A stretch of DNA of 64,000 nucleotides, from contig CM060955.1 of NCBI GenBank assembly GCA_030765055.1, positions 96,688,647 to 96,752,646 of the forward strand. Reading direction: 5' to 3'. Position numbers and translations under genes: made by a program. This DNA is from Mantis religiosa (Eukaryota > Arthropoda > Insecta > Mantodea > Mantidae). The notes under the pieces were generated by a model. It searched no databases. It saw nothing but the letters and a program-made list of their open reading frames with translations, and was not told the DNA's origin. Below, in pieces: positions 32,780 to 42,626 of the stretch; the stretch's first letter is position 1; every line of letters starts with the position of its first letter.

Positions 32780-34070
32780 AAGGCTGACTGGCATCCATTG
32801 GCTTGGTTGTAGACCGTCTCTCATAAGATGTCCAGGGTGACCGTATCCATAACATAGGGAGGTCTTGGCTTTCTATTTCCATTGGGCTGAACAGTGTTGT
32901 TCTCAAGGATAGGGATAACGGTTGCATTGGGCCCTGACTGCTCCCTCTTCTGTGCTATCCCATATGCCCACAGTTACTAGCAACTCTTCGACTTGGCATG
33001 GGCAACCCTTTGCTAGGTTTCCTGGTCGACCACTACTCCAACACACATCTCTTGTAATCGATGTCCTTGAGCTTTTCAGGGAGAGTTGGTATTTTAGGCT
33101 TCTCCATCCACAGCGCAGCCATCAGCATCTCGTAGATGGTCTTGTACTCGCCAAGTGTCAGGCATACTCGTATCTCAGTGTTGTGTACCTCGTCGGCAAA
33201 CGAGTTGTTAGGTTTCTGTGACACATGACTAGTTCATGAGGTTCACTAGACCCTTGTTTGCCAGCTGCTCAATTACAGGTCAAAATCCTGTAGTGTCTCC
33301 TGGGTGTTGCAGCTTCGACTGGAGCTGGTTTTTGACAGGCTGCGAAGAGATAGTGGTTTCCAAACCAGTTGTTGAGGGCTTCCCAGAAATCCCTGGACAC
33401 CAACGAAGTCAAAATTGTGTTCAGGACTTCTCCTGCCCATAACTGAAAGCTGGCTAGAAGCTGTGAGGCCTCCTCTTCTGAAGACCATCTGTTGTGGGCA
33501 GCGATGGCAGTGAATTGTCGGTGGAAGACTTCAAAGGTTGATGTCCAATCATGCTTGGTCGCTTTATGCACGTGGATGATGTTTCGTGTCCTGGCATCTC
33601 AACCTTCAAATTCTTAAATCTTGCACTAAGCATGTCTCCTGCCATATCATCCAGTTCTTTGAAACTATCGTCCTCTTTTTTCCACAATGTGAATCTGTTG
33701 GTGAAGATCTTCCATTTTAAACTGAGTTCTACATCTTTTTCTATGTTGGATGATCATTCATAAATTTACCTTCACAGCTTCATTTTTTCCTTTATGTTTT
33801 CCATTTTCAATTCCATCTTGTCTGTGTCTGATTTATTTTTCAGTTTCAGCTTATCCATGCCGGATTTCATTTCATCCATTTAAGAGAGTTTACAAACTTC
33901 ATTTTTTCTTTCATTTCTATCTTAATTGTTTCCATTTTTGATTCCATTTTAGTCAATAATTTGTGAGAAATTTATTAAATTTCAATAATTTCTTCTATTG
34001 TGGCTTATTATCCTACTCCTGACTCCAGCATGATGAAAATGAAGACATACCAAGTTATTTCAAACTCATT
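32780..34070 (-). pseudogene. Ty3/gypsy-like gag remnant
   Basis: Old LTR-retrotransposon gag, 5' end at right. In order on the minus strand: a coiled-coil-like stretch (MESKMETIKIEMKEKM, near 33930), WTSTFEVFHRQFTAIAAHNR, ASQLLASFQLWAGEVLNTI, then NSFADEVHNTEIRVCLTLGE, and a decayed zinc knuckle (CYGYGHPGHLMRD, near 32860). The order fits insect gypsy-like gag. Several frameshifts and stops; no protease, RT or integrase follows, so it is a dead fragment. Confidence 0.6.
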
Positions 34071-34084
34071 TTATTTGTCACCAA

Positions 34085-34440
34085 AATTGTTAGCAAGGGC
34101 CTAACTTGCATTTACATTCACTTTTACAAATGCACAAAGCAAACACCTCGGTTTCCACAGCACTAATGTTTCTTATGCCTCAGTTGCATACACCAACTTG
34201 CACTGCTCATATCTTCTCCCAAAACATGCTTGCAGACTGACACTGATGCTCATTGTGACTCACTCTAATCACTTACCGACTGGCTGGCTTTTGTGCTCCG
34301 TTATATATATCCAGGTCATGAAAGAATTGTTTCTAGAAACTCCTGGAAATCAAAGTTTCTGGAATTGCCTGAATCGAACATTCTTGATCCAAAGCAACAA
34401 AGGTGGTAAGATGGTATGACTCACACTTAATCCTTCTGCA
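34085..34440 (-). mobile_element. Probable 5' LTR of the gag remnant
   Basis: Upstream of gag on the minus strand. It contains a TATA-like tatatataacggagc near 34305 and ends ...ccttgctaaca next to attttggtgacaaataaa, a primer-binding-site-like TTTGGTGAC context. No second LTR found, so the boundary at the right is a guess. Confidence 0.4.
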
Positions 34441-35048
34441 GAAGGTAGAGTCACTGCTGTTGTGATGATACCAAAATCTTGAATTTTATTAAAATGATCC
34501 TCAGAACACTGATTTTCCAGGAACATTACTATATAACATCTCTCAAAAATTAGGTTAGACTTGGAATCTTATAATATTGTAATACTTGAGGCAAGAAGGG
34601 AACAAACCACCACTTTGTTAAAGAAAACAATGAAGTCTAACTTTTCCTAAATATTTGAAATATGTAACATGTTTGTACATTTTGCAGAAAATATTCTGTC
34701 GTTTTTGTTAGACAGCAGTTTTGCAGGTTCCCCAAAAATAGATGTCACACATGCATAAAATCCGGCTGTCATACTTGGTGAACCTGTTGCACCCCAAACT
34801 TAACCAGAAATTTGACAGTATATCTATTTGGAATTGTCCACACATCTTTCCACATAATTTGATTTATATAAATGCATTAGATATAATTAATTCTCTTTTC
34901 TAGCATGATTCTTTTTCTTTTTTCAGTAGGAATTTCAGTGGACTAGTAAGAGAAGAACAACCATAAAATACTAAATTAATTCACACACAACACAGAAGTT
35001 TGAGTAAGTTTTCACTTTTGAATGGCATGTTGAAGTCCTTGCAGATGA
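34441..35048. other. No gene recognised
   Basis: AT-rich, no coding stretch or named repeat. Confidence 0.35.
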
Positions 35049-35441
35049 GTGGTAGGTGTTAGGATTATTACGGAGGGGATTCAGCATCGAAACCTGTGGT
35101 TTATTGTACCTAATTGTACCTATTGTACTTCCTGGGCATCCCCAGGAAGAAGGATGAGGCAAGAGGAGACAGAGGGCGGCCGACCCAAGGAGTCACAGTG
35201 CCAAGACACCCGCCAACACTTCTGTCTCCAAAGAGACCACCAGATGAGAGATGATGTGAAATGATAATAGAGATGGAATGGAATGGAGGGAAATAAAATT
35301 TGGGGGATGTAATTAAGCTACCCATTATTGCCTGGCAAAAACCTCCGAAAAAACCCATGGGTCTGGTAGGTCAGCCGTGGTAATCGAACCTCGGCTTCCC
35401 AAATGTGGGCCACAGACAAAACCTCCTGAGCCATCCTGCTC
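35049..35441 (-). repeat. SINE-2 copy, inverted
   Basis: Reverse complement of the family at 118-474. The tRNA-like head is at the right (agccgtggtaatcgaacctc, cctcctgagccatcctg) and the 3' end at the left (ggattcagcatcgaaacctg). Confidence 0.75.
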
Positions 35442-36136
35442 AATAGTAGGTATAAGTGACAGTTGATGTTCACAGCTGATCACTATACCCTTTTGTGGGT
35501 GATTCACATTATGGTTCCTGTAGTGCAACAAACCAAGTGATCAACCTTGAATGAACTCTAGATACTGAGTACCAGCTGATTTGTAAAGCTATAAGTTTTA
35601 ATCATAGGAGTGCTTTCATAATTTAACTGTTATAAATGTTCTTCTATATTCAGAAATAAACACTCATTTGCTATGTAGTCGTGATGCTTAAGATTTACTC
35701 CATTTAATGTCAGCAAAATTCCTGTTACAATACAAACAAAATTGTTTTAATTAATAAAGAGCAAGCTTGATTTATAAGGAACATTACAAATATGATAAAT
35801 TGTCAGCACAATAACCCTATTTCTTTCATGACTTAAATATTTAATTTTTATGGTTGAATGCTTGTTGAAAGAAGTCTCATGAGTGGTGTAGCATCCATGG
35901 TGAGCGTAAAAATCCTTAGTATGACTTCCTTCAGAAGGAAAGTAAAGCTGGTGGTCCTGTGTTGTCAATTTATGGCACGTGCAAGAACCTCAAACCTTAT
36001 AAAGAGACTTCTGAGCAAACTTCAGCTGTATTTCATGCGCAATATAGAATGGGTTGCTGAGAATCATAGCAGATAAAAGAACAATTTCATGATGTATATT
36101 GTATGAAGCTTCTATGTTCATATGTTTCACCTAATA
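35442..36136. other. No gene recognised (5' flank of GNL2)
   Basis: The acceptor before the GNL2 CDS requires an upstream non-coding exon; none can be placed from sequence alone. Confidence 0.3.
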
Positions 36137-36380
36137 ACTGCGGTTTGTTTTAGAAATAGGTTTTAATAAACAAGTCTAACTTGTATTTTATATTTATTAA
36201 TTTTAGAGATTTTAAATTATTAGTTTTTAGATGGTTTTATGTGCTTTTAATGGTTGAGTGTTTTATTTTATTGTACGTTTTTAGCTAAATTTGTGTAGGT
36301 TTTAGGTTTTATTATTGACTTCAGGCCCAAATGACCTTGTTGTCGACGGGCCCTAAAACCCCACACACTCACTCACTCAC
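36137..36380 (+). mobile_element. I-like LINE, 3' end only
   Basis: Starts at actgcggtttgtt, near the end of ORF2. It contains ttttaataaacaagtctaac, the 3' UTR and the CACT tail, matching 22114-22427 and 25720-25945. Only about 244 bp; a target duplication is not evident. It ends 37 bases before the GNL2 splice acceptor. Confidence 0.8.
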
Positions 36381-36423
36381 TATAATGTTACAGCTTACTC
36401 TTTGCTTTCATTTTCAGTAAACC

Positions 36424-38475
36424 ATGGAAAAATCCAGGAAACCAAATAAAAAGGAGGGATTTAACCGCTCTTCACACAGCATGAATCCTGAACGACCAAC
36501 AGAAGGCCTGAAAGGTGTTGCTAAGGTTAGAACAAAATCTACAATCAAGAGATTACAGATGTACAGAAACTTCAAGCCCAAACGCAATAAAGTTGGTGAA
36601 ATTATAAGGGCAGCACCATTTCAAGGTAAACTTTCATCAGGGACAGTGGCAAGAGTAGAACCTAATCAGAGGTGGTTTGGGAATTCTCGAGTAATTACAC
36701 AGAATGCATTGCAGAGATTTCAGGATGAGTTAGGTGCAGCATTTAAGAATCCATATCAGGTAGTCATGAAGCCAACAAAACTGCCCATTACACTTTTGAA
36801 CGAAACTGCTAAACAAGCTAGAGTTCATCTGTTAGACACCGAAAGCTATGAAAGCGTTTTTGGTAAGAAAAGAACAAGGAAAAGACCCAATATAAAAACA
36901 ACAAGCCTAGATGTGTTGACTGAGAATGCAATCAAGTCTGGTGAAGCTTATAGAGATGAAAATGATCGTGATAGAATAAAAGAAGATTTGGGAATAAAAG
37001 ATGCTCCCAGGGAATGGATCATGGCTGCTGGTCAGAGTAAACGCATTTGGAATGAACTGTATAAAGTTATTGATTCCTCTGATGTAGTAATACAAGTCTT
37101 AGATGCCAGAGACCCACTGGGCACAAGATCGCCACATATAGAAACGTTTCTGAAGACAGAAAAACCTCACAAACATTTGATATTCATTTTGAACAAAGTG
37201 GATTTGATTCCAAACTGGGTCACTCAAAGATGGGTTGCTATTTTAAGTTCAGAGTACCCAACAATTGCTTTTCATGCATCCTTAACTCATCCATTTGGAA
37301 AAGGTTGTCTTATTAATTTATTGCGACAGTTTGCTAAGTTACATATTGACAAAAAACAGATCAGTGTAGGTTTCATCGGTTACCCAAATGTGGGTAAAAG
37401 TTCCATTATAAACACCCTACGCTCAAAGAAAGTGTGTAAGGTTGCACCCATTGCAGGTGAAACTAAGGTATGGCAATATATTACTTTAATGCGCAGGATA
37501 TATCTGATAGATTGTCCAGGTGTAGTGTATCCTTCTGCAGAAACTGACACAGAGAAAGTATTGAAGGGTGTGGTTAGAGTGGAGTTGGTAGAAAGTCCTG
37601 AGGACTACATCCCTGATGTTTTGGAAAGGGTTAAAAGAGAGCACATGGAAAAGACCTATAAGATTGCTGGATGGGAAACTTCTCAAGATTTTCTAGAGAA
37701 GTTAGCCATACGTACAGGAAAACTTTTAAAGGGTGGTGAACCGGATGTTTCAGCTGTTGCTCGTATTGTTCTTAATGACTGGCAAAGAGGAAAATTGCCA
37801 TTTTATGTAATGCCAGTAGGGTTTGAAATACCACTAAGTGAGGCAAAAGATGCAGTTGATAATGATAAAACAGGCATACAAAACCCTGATGCTGGAAATG
37901 TAAAAAGCAATACTGGAGAGAAAGAAGACAGTGATGTAAATAAACCTTCGAGTCTTGGTGAGATGTTACCAACTGCTAAAAATGAAAATGCTACATTACT
38001 TCCAGAGACAATAATTTCTTCGCCTGATTTACATAAATTATTTGTTGTTCAAGACTTCAGCAAAATAAAATTTAGTCTTGATTACTATGATAGTCTTGAT
38101 GCGTCCATAGATAAAGAAAATAATCTATCTGTAAATGAAACCATTGCAGACAAGGGAAAATTAGAAGCAGAGTCAGAGAAGACAGCAGATGAAAATAATG
38201 ATGCAAATGAAGACAGTGAATCAGACTCTGATACAAGTGAAGATATGGATTATGATCATACTTTATATTCCAGCAGTGGAAACTTTGAGGTATCAGATGT
38301 TCATTCACGGAAGAAGTCAGGCAAAAGTAAAGGAAAATCTGAAGAACCGGTCAAAAGATTAACCAGCAAAATGCGCAGAAGAATTGAACGAGCTATGAAA
38401 CCCAAGAAAACTGGAAGTAACTTCTATGCTGTGGCAAATGTAAAAAATAGAAATAGAAATAAAAAAGTATTGTAA
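36424..38475 (+). CDS. GNL2: Nucleolar GTP-binding protein 2 (GNL2 / NGP-1 / Nug2)
   Basis: Complete 683-residue frame in a single exon. The acceptor cattttcag (AG at 36416-36417) lies seven bases before ATG, so the intron is in the 5' UTR; ACCATGG is a good start context. An N-terminal NGP1 domain (about residues 35-165) is followed by a circularly permuted GTPase: DARDPLG (227-233), G4 NKVD (257-260), G1 GYPNVGKSS (319-327) and G3 DCPG (363-366). The tail is acidic and Ser-rich (ESDSDTSEDMDYD), then basic (SKMRRRIERAMKPKK). In eukaryotes it binds nuclear pre-60S ribosomes and is needed for 60S maturation and export; that is family knowledge. All G motifs are intact. Length matches animal GNL2 (about 650-730). 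The lack of coding introns is unusual in this repeat-rich, intron-rich setting; no poly(A) remnant marks it as a retrocopy. Confidence 0.93.
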   Translation: MEKSRKPNKKEGFNRSSHSMNPERPTEGLKGVAKVRTKSTIKRLQMYRNFKPKRNKVGEIIRAAPFQGKLSSGTVARVEPNQRWFGNSRVITQNALQRFQDELGAAFKNPYQVVMKPTKLPITLLNETAKQARVHLLDTESYESVFGKKRTRKRPNIKTTSLDVLTENAIKSGEAYRDENDRDRIKEDLGIKDAPREWIMAAGQSKRIWNELYKVIDSSDVVIQVLDARDPLGTRSPHIETFLKTEKPHKHLIFILNKVDLIPNWVTQRWVAILSSEYPTIAFHASLTHPFGKGCLINLLRQFAKLHIDKKQISVGFIGYPNVGKSSIINTLRSKKVCKVAPIAGETKVWQYITLMRRIYLIDCPGVVYPSAETDTEKVLKGVVRVELVESPEDYIPDVLERVKREHMEKTYKIAGWETSQDFLEKLAIRTGKLLKGGEPDVSAVARIVLNDWQRGKLPFYVMPVGFEIPLSEAKDAVDNDKTGIQNPDAGNVKSNTGEKEDSDVNKPSSLGEMLPTAKNENATLLPETIISSPDLHKLFVVQDFSKIKFSLDYYDSLDASIDKENNLSVNETIADKGKLEAESEKTADENNDANEDSESDSDTSEDMDYDHTLYSSSGNFEVSDVHSRKKSGKSKGKSEEPVKRLTSKMRRRIERAMKPKKTGSNFYAVANVKNRNRNKKVL

Positions 38476-38486
38476 CTTTGTTGTTC

Positions 38487-38492
38487 AATAAA
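38487..38492 (+). terminator. Poly(A) signal of GNL2
   Basis: AATAAA 12 bases after the TAA/TGA-class stop, followed by T/G-rich sequence. Implies a very short 3' UTR. Confidence 0.6.
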
Positions 38493-39977
38493 TGCTGGTT
38501 TATTTTGTTACACATGGATTCCTCATATTTGCAATTCCTCTTTCCAAATGTTTGTTCTGTTCTTAACTTGCCAGTGATTGTGTTCCTCTAATTATTAGAT
38601 GTCTAAGCAGTCTTTGTGCCTGTTCTGTCGCACATATTTAAGAATTGACCTTTAAAGTGTGCTTGTATAAACAGCATGCAAGATATTCTTATATTATAAA
38701 TCGTATTGCAAAATTTATGTTTAACACAAAATTAAATATAAACAGCAACCATTTTTATTTTCTCTGGAGAAAGTAGGATAAGTATTGCACCAAAAATTTG
38801 ATGTTGAAATTTTACCAGAAATACATGTTTTGGAATCCCTAAATCTAAATTTAGAAAAAGGTCTCTCAACAGCATAACTCAAAAGCCTTGGTTTTTAAGT
38901 TAGCTTCTTCCAAGGATACGACAAAAGGATTGTCAAGAAAATCTTCTATCTGATACTACGCTTTACATGTAACATTTTTTGAAAATTTTTATTTTCTTAA
39001 GAACCCTAAGTGATAGACAAAATCTTACTGTACAAAAGACATAGATATTCCTTGTTTTTGTCTGAATTTATATGTATGTTTTCAAATGGAAAGTTGTCAT
39101 TAATTCTTTTCTCTTATTGATAGTAAAGATAATTTCAAAACCACTGTAAAGCAAATAGCTTTAAAGGATTTGACTATCGCTTAAAACCTATTATTTGTTT
39201 TGTTCATTTTGTCGTATCACTGAGCAGCACTAGGACATTGAGCACATCATACATAAAACAACCCTCACCTTGTATGTAAAATAAATTTAGGAGTAAGATA
39301 AATTCTGCAAATGTTACCTGGATTAACATGAAGTAGGTAGAGACGTAAACGTTAGTAAGATTAGTGTGTACAAAAATAAAGATGGCAAGTGCAGCATTTT
39401 GGTTTCTTACTTTTTCTGCCCCTACTTTTAGTAGGTAAAAGGAGTTGTTCCACTCAAAACTTTTATATTGAGATTTCACCAAAATACATATTTGTGACAA
39501 TTCAAAATTATTTGAATGAAATAAAAGCGTGATTACAAGTATGTGAACTAAATAATTGTAAAGCAAAATATTCAATAAATACCAAACTTTGTGTTTGATT
39601 TTCCAATCTACATTAAGGCTTTAAAGAAAATTTCCCTCCATTCCAGACTACACTTTGTTTGGAAGCATTTTGATATTCTGAATAATAGCTATCGGATATT
39701 AATGATATTTATAGTCAAAATGTTTATGTTGAAATTTTCAGGGAAGTGCTCCTTATTCAAAGGGAATTTCGAATATTAAACATAAATAGCAGAGTAATCA
39801 TAAGAGACAGAAAAAGGCACAGAAAAATACTTCTAAGATATCAGTTGGTTTGAATTTTAAAGTACTACTGTAATTTTTTTAAAGTGTTTTCAGTTGTTTC
39901 TTCACAATGTGTTTGAAAACATTATATGATTTTAATCATATTTTACCATATAGCTTTCCACTTTCAAATATAGGACC
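38493..39977. other. No gene recognised
   Basis: AT-rich intergenic sequence. A 123-codon minus-strand frame (39204-39575) looks like AT-rich noise, not protein. Confidence 0.4.
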
Positions 39978-39990
39978 ATCGATTTGGTTT

Positions 39991-40040
39991 CGTCCGATAT
40001 GACTTAACGTTGGAGGACGTAAATTACAACAACAACAAAA
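39991..40040 (+). repeat. SINE-1 3'-end micro-insertion
   Basis: Only the last 50 bases of SINE-1 (cgtccgatatgacttaacgt, ggaggacgtaaattacaac plus A-rich tail), flanked by atcgatttggttt (39978-39990) and atcaatttggttt (40041-40053), a 13-bp duplication with one mismatch. Confidence 0.8.
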
Positions 40041-40053
40041 ATCAATTTGGTTT

Positions 40054-41934
40054 CCTCTGTTTCCCTTGTGCCTACAATATGTGTAAAGAAAATTTTTCTA
40101 TAAAAGTTTTATCTTAACATGAAATAGCAAAATAAACCTTCGTAATTGCTCCTAAGGTTAAAACATTGTTTAACCTTAAATGTGTGAAGAAGATAAAAGT
40201 ACCAGGGGAAATAGCAGGGAAGTATTGGATGTTCTCGGAAACTGTGAACTATGGCAAATAGAGATAATGTTTAAAGATGCTGTGTCCTTATTGGTTGCTG
40301 CCTAAGTAGAAACCTGTATGTGAAGGTCAGATATAAAACAGCAAGTATAAATCCAATAAAATACTATATGTAACACTGCTTAGATATATAAAATGAGGAT
40401 TAGTGTTCAAAGTCTGACAACATACTTTCCAATTTCTGAGACAACACTGAAAAAGTCCTGAAGTATATAACATACTTCAGAACCAATACAAAACCAATCT
40501 CTTGGTTCTGGTATGCAGCTTTGGATAGTTATAAAGCTTCATACACTCACTACCTTGGGGTTCCACAAAAGCTGATTTTTTTTTTAGGAAGGCAGCTATC
40601 AAAACCACTGTACATTATTTTCTAGGCCTTATAATATATCTTAAAATGGGTTGGTTCACTTTGATTAATGAGATAAAAGAATTGAAACAATCTCCTTCGT
40701 GCCATATCCGGGCTAGTCTCAATTGCAATGAATGCTTCAGCTATATAACATAGCTGATAGGTTATGAATGAGTGGCCAGGGCAAGATGTCAGTAGATTAA
40801 TAAATTGTAATTTTTGTTAGCACTTTACCAAAAAAAATGAATATATAAAGTAGAATATAAAACTTTAATAAAAAAGAATAATCCTACCAGTAGATATTTC
40901 AAAATATAGCTGGTACTATTACTACTTAAAAGGGAATAAACTCTTTTTATACAAAGCTGTCAGTTACCAGGATAATATCTGCTACTGGGATTTTGACCTG
41001 CAGGAATCTTAACATGCCAGTATATCTTGACATAGGGCTGTCACTTCTATACACATTTTAAAACCACCAGTCTGGGACTGGTTTGGCACCTAGAACTTGA
41101 TCAGTAATCCAGTGCCACTACTTCAGAAGGTATAGTGTACTGCATAATACATTTACTACAACTGAATTTACTACATGAAAATGTTTAACAAAATTTGGTA
41201 AAAGGATACCAAAGTATATTAAATATGCACTATTTTAGGGAGAGGGGCACAGGTATAGACAGAGCAGTGGGCTTACAACTGGTAATGATGAATTCCAATA
41301 TTAAATATGAAAACTTGAGAAACTAACACTGCCATATTAGATATATTTAATTTCTTTTTAAAACATGAGCCAACATAATAGTGACTGCAGGGTTTCTGAA
41401 TTACAATAACACTATAAGCTTAAGTAAATCACTTTTTATTTATAATTATATAAAAAATAACCTCTGCTGAATATGTTGATTCCAGTGATAAGCACATATA
41501 AACTTGCAAAATTGTAGTTAAGAATTATTTAAATCTTGAACAAGAGCAACAATAAGTGCATGTCCTGTATGGGTTCCATTTAGATCTGCAATATGAATTA
41601 ATGCTTTGGCTAATCATCGTCCAACCACAATATTTATTTGGGCTTGTGCATTCAGATCATTAAATCCTTAGAAAATATAGTTATACAGGATTTAAGAACT
41701 GCCACATATACATTTTGTGCATAATCATGTTCCACAGTTGAAAGTGTAGTGTAATCTTTGTATTGGTTACCTACTCATTAACTTTCAGACAAACTATGTT
41801 TCTGCTAAAAATCATTTTTACAGTGCTTCTGTAAATAACAGATGCAAAACTATATAAAGGCACATGGAAAAAAATAACTTGCATTACTGTGTATATCAAG
41901 GGTCTACAGAAACGCTTAGTTCTTAACACGCAAC
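40054..41934. other. No gene recognised; contains the DPH4 3' UTR
   Basis: AT-rich. Candidate minus-strand AATAAA signals at 41633-41638 and 41435-41440 would give DPH4 a 3' UTR of about 300 or 500 bases. Confidence 0.35.
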
Positions 41935-42348
41935 TTAATGCTGCAAGCATTTGCAAACTTTAACATAAATCATCAATGTACATTGGTCACAGGTAACAAA
42001 GCAATCTGAGTTGATCTGCTCCTCAGTCAGAAGGTACATACCACCGCACCTACAGTGGTAAGTATATGCCAAGTTCACTTCGTCCCTATTTAATTCACAT
42101 GTCAGTACGGTGTCATGTAAAATGGGCTGATCATTCAGTCGCTTTTGTTCTAACGTGGCATCGTACATTCTCCGTTGATCTGGATCTCGTAGTACTTTCC
42201 AAGCTTCGTCAATTTTGGAAAAAGCTGTTGAATCTGGTGTATCCTGTTTGTCCGGATGATGTTGCAGGGCAAGTTTCTGATATTTTCTTTTGAGTTCTTC
42301 ACGCGAAACATTCTTTTCACAACCCAATACTGCATAATAGGTTGTCAT
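41935..42348 (-). CDS. DNAJC24: DPH4/DNAJC24 diphthamide-synthesis J-protein
   Basis: Complete 137-residue frame, one exon, ATG at 42346-42348. Residues 4-66 form a J domain (YYAVLGCEKNVS, then KYQKLALQHHPDKQD with HPD at 31-33). Residues about 78-130 form a DPH-type (CSL) zinc finger: Cys99 and Cys101 in YHCRCGG, Cys120 and Cys123 in VTCDQC. This pairing is diagnostic for DPH4. It assists the iron-sulfur step of diphthamide formation on elongation factor 2 and stimulates Hsp70; family knowledge. Human DPH4 is about 149 residues, so this is full length. It is divergently arranged with the next gene. Confidence 0.93.
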   Translation of the reverse strand: MTTYYAVLGCEKNVSREELKRKYQKLALQHHPDKQDTPDSTAFSKIDEAWKVLRDPDQRRMYDATLEQKRLNDQPILHDTVLTCELNRDEVNLAYTYHCRCGGMYLLTEEQINSDCFVTCDQCTLMIYVKVCKCLQH

Positions 42349-42559
42349 TGTGCAATTATCTTTTCAAAATTTACTGACCAACCAATATTTTCTTACGGTA
42401 ATGTTCGATTTACTCTTATCAACTCTCCATGACCATGTGCAATTATGATTTTATAATACGAAACTGTACGAAACACACGAAATCACAGCTGTAAATTTGT
42501 TTCTCTATGGCAAACGTTAGGAAAGGTTCCAAAGAGAACACAAGTAAACAAAAAACAAG
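42349..42559. promoter_or_regulatory. Shared divergent promoter region
   Basis: Only 211 bases separate the start codons of DPH4 (-) and the next gene (+). No TATA box stands out. An ATG at 42507 opens a frame that overlaps the downstream start in another frame, so it would be an upstream ORF if transcribed. Confidence 0.5.
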
Positions 42560-42626
42560 ATGGCTGAGGCTGAGGAGACCAAGCCAAATAATAAACAAGT
42601 TAAAAAGCGAACAAGAAATCCCTCAG
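42560..42626 (+). CDS. Exon 1 of the transposase-derived gene
   Basis: ATG at 42560 in context aagATGG; encodes MAEAEETKPNNKQVKKRTRN and PS, then one base of the next codon. Donor CAG|GTACG at 42627. Confidence 0.6.

Noticed and set aside
39204..39575. 123-codon minus-strand frame
   Set aside because: AT-rich, hydrophobic, no motif, no splice or promoter context; consistent with chance.
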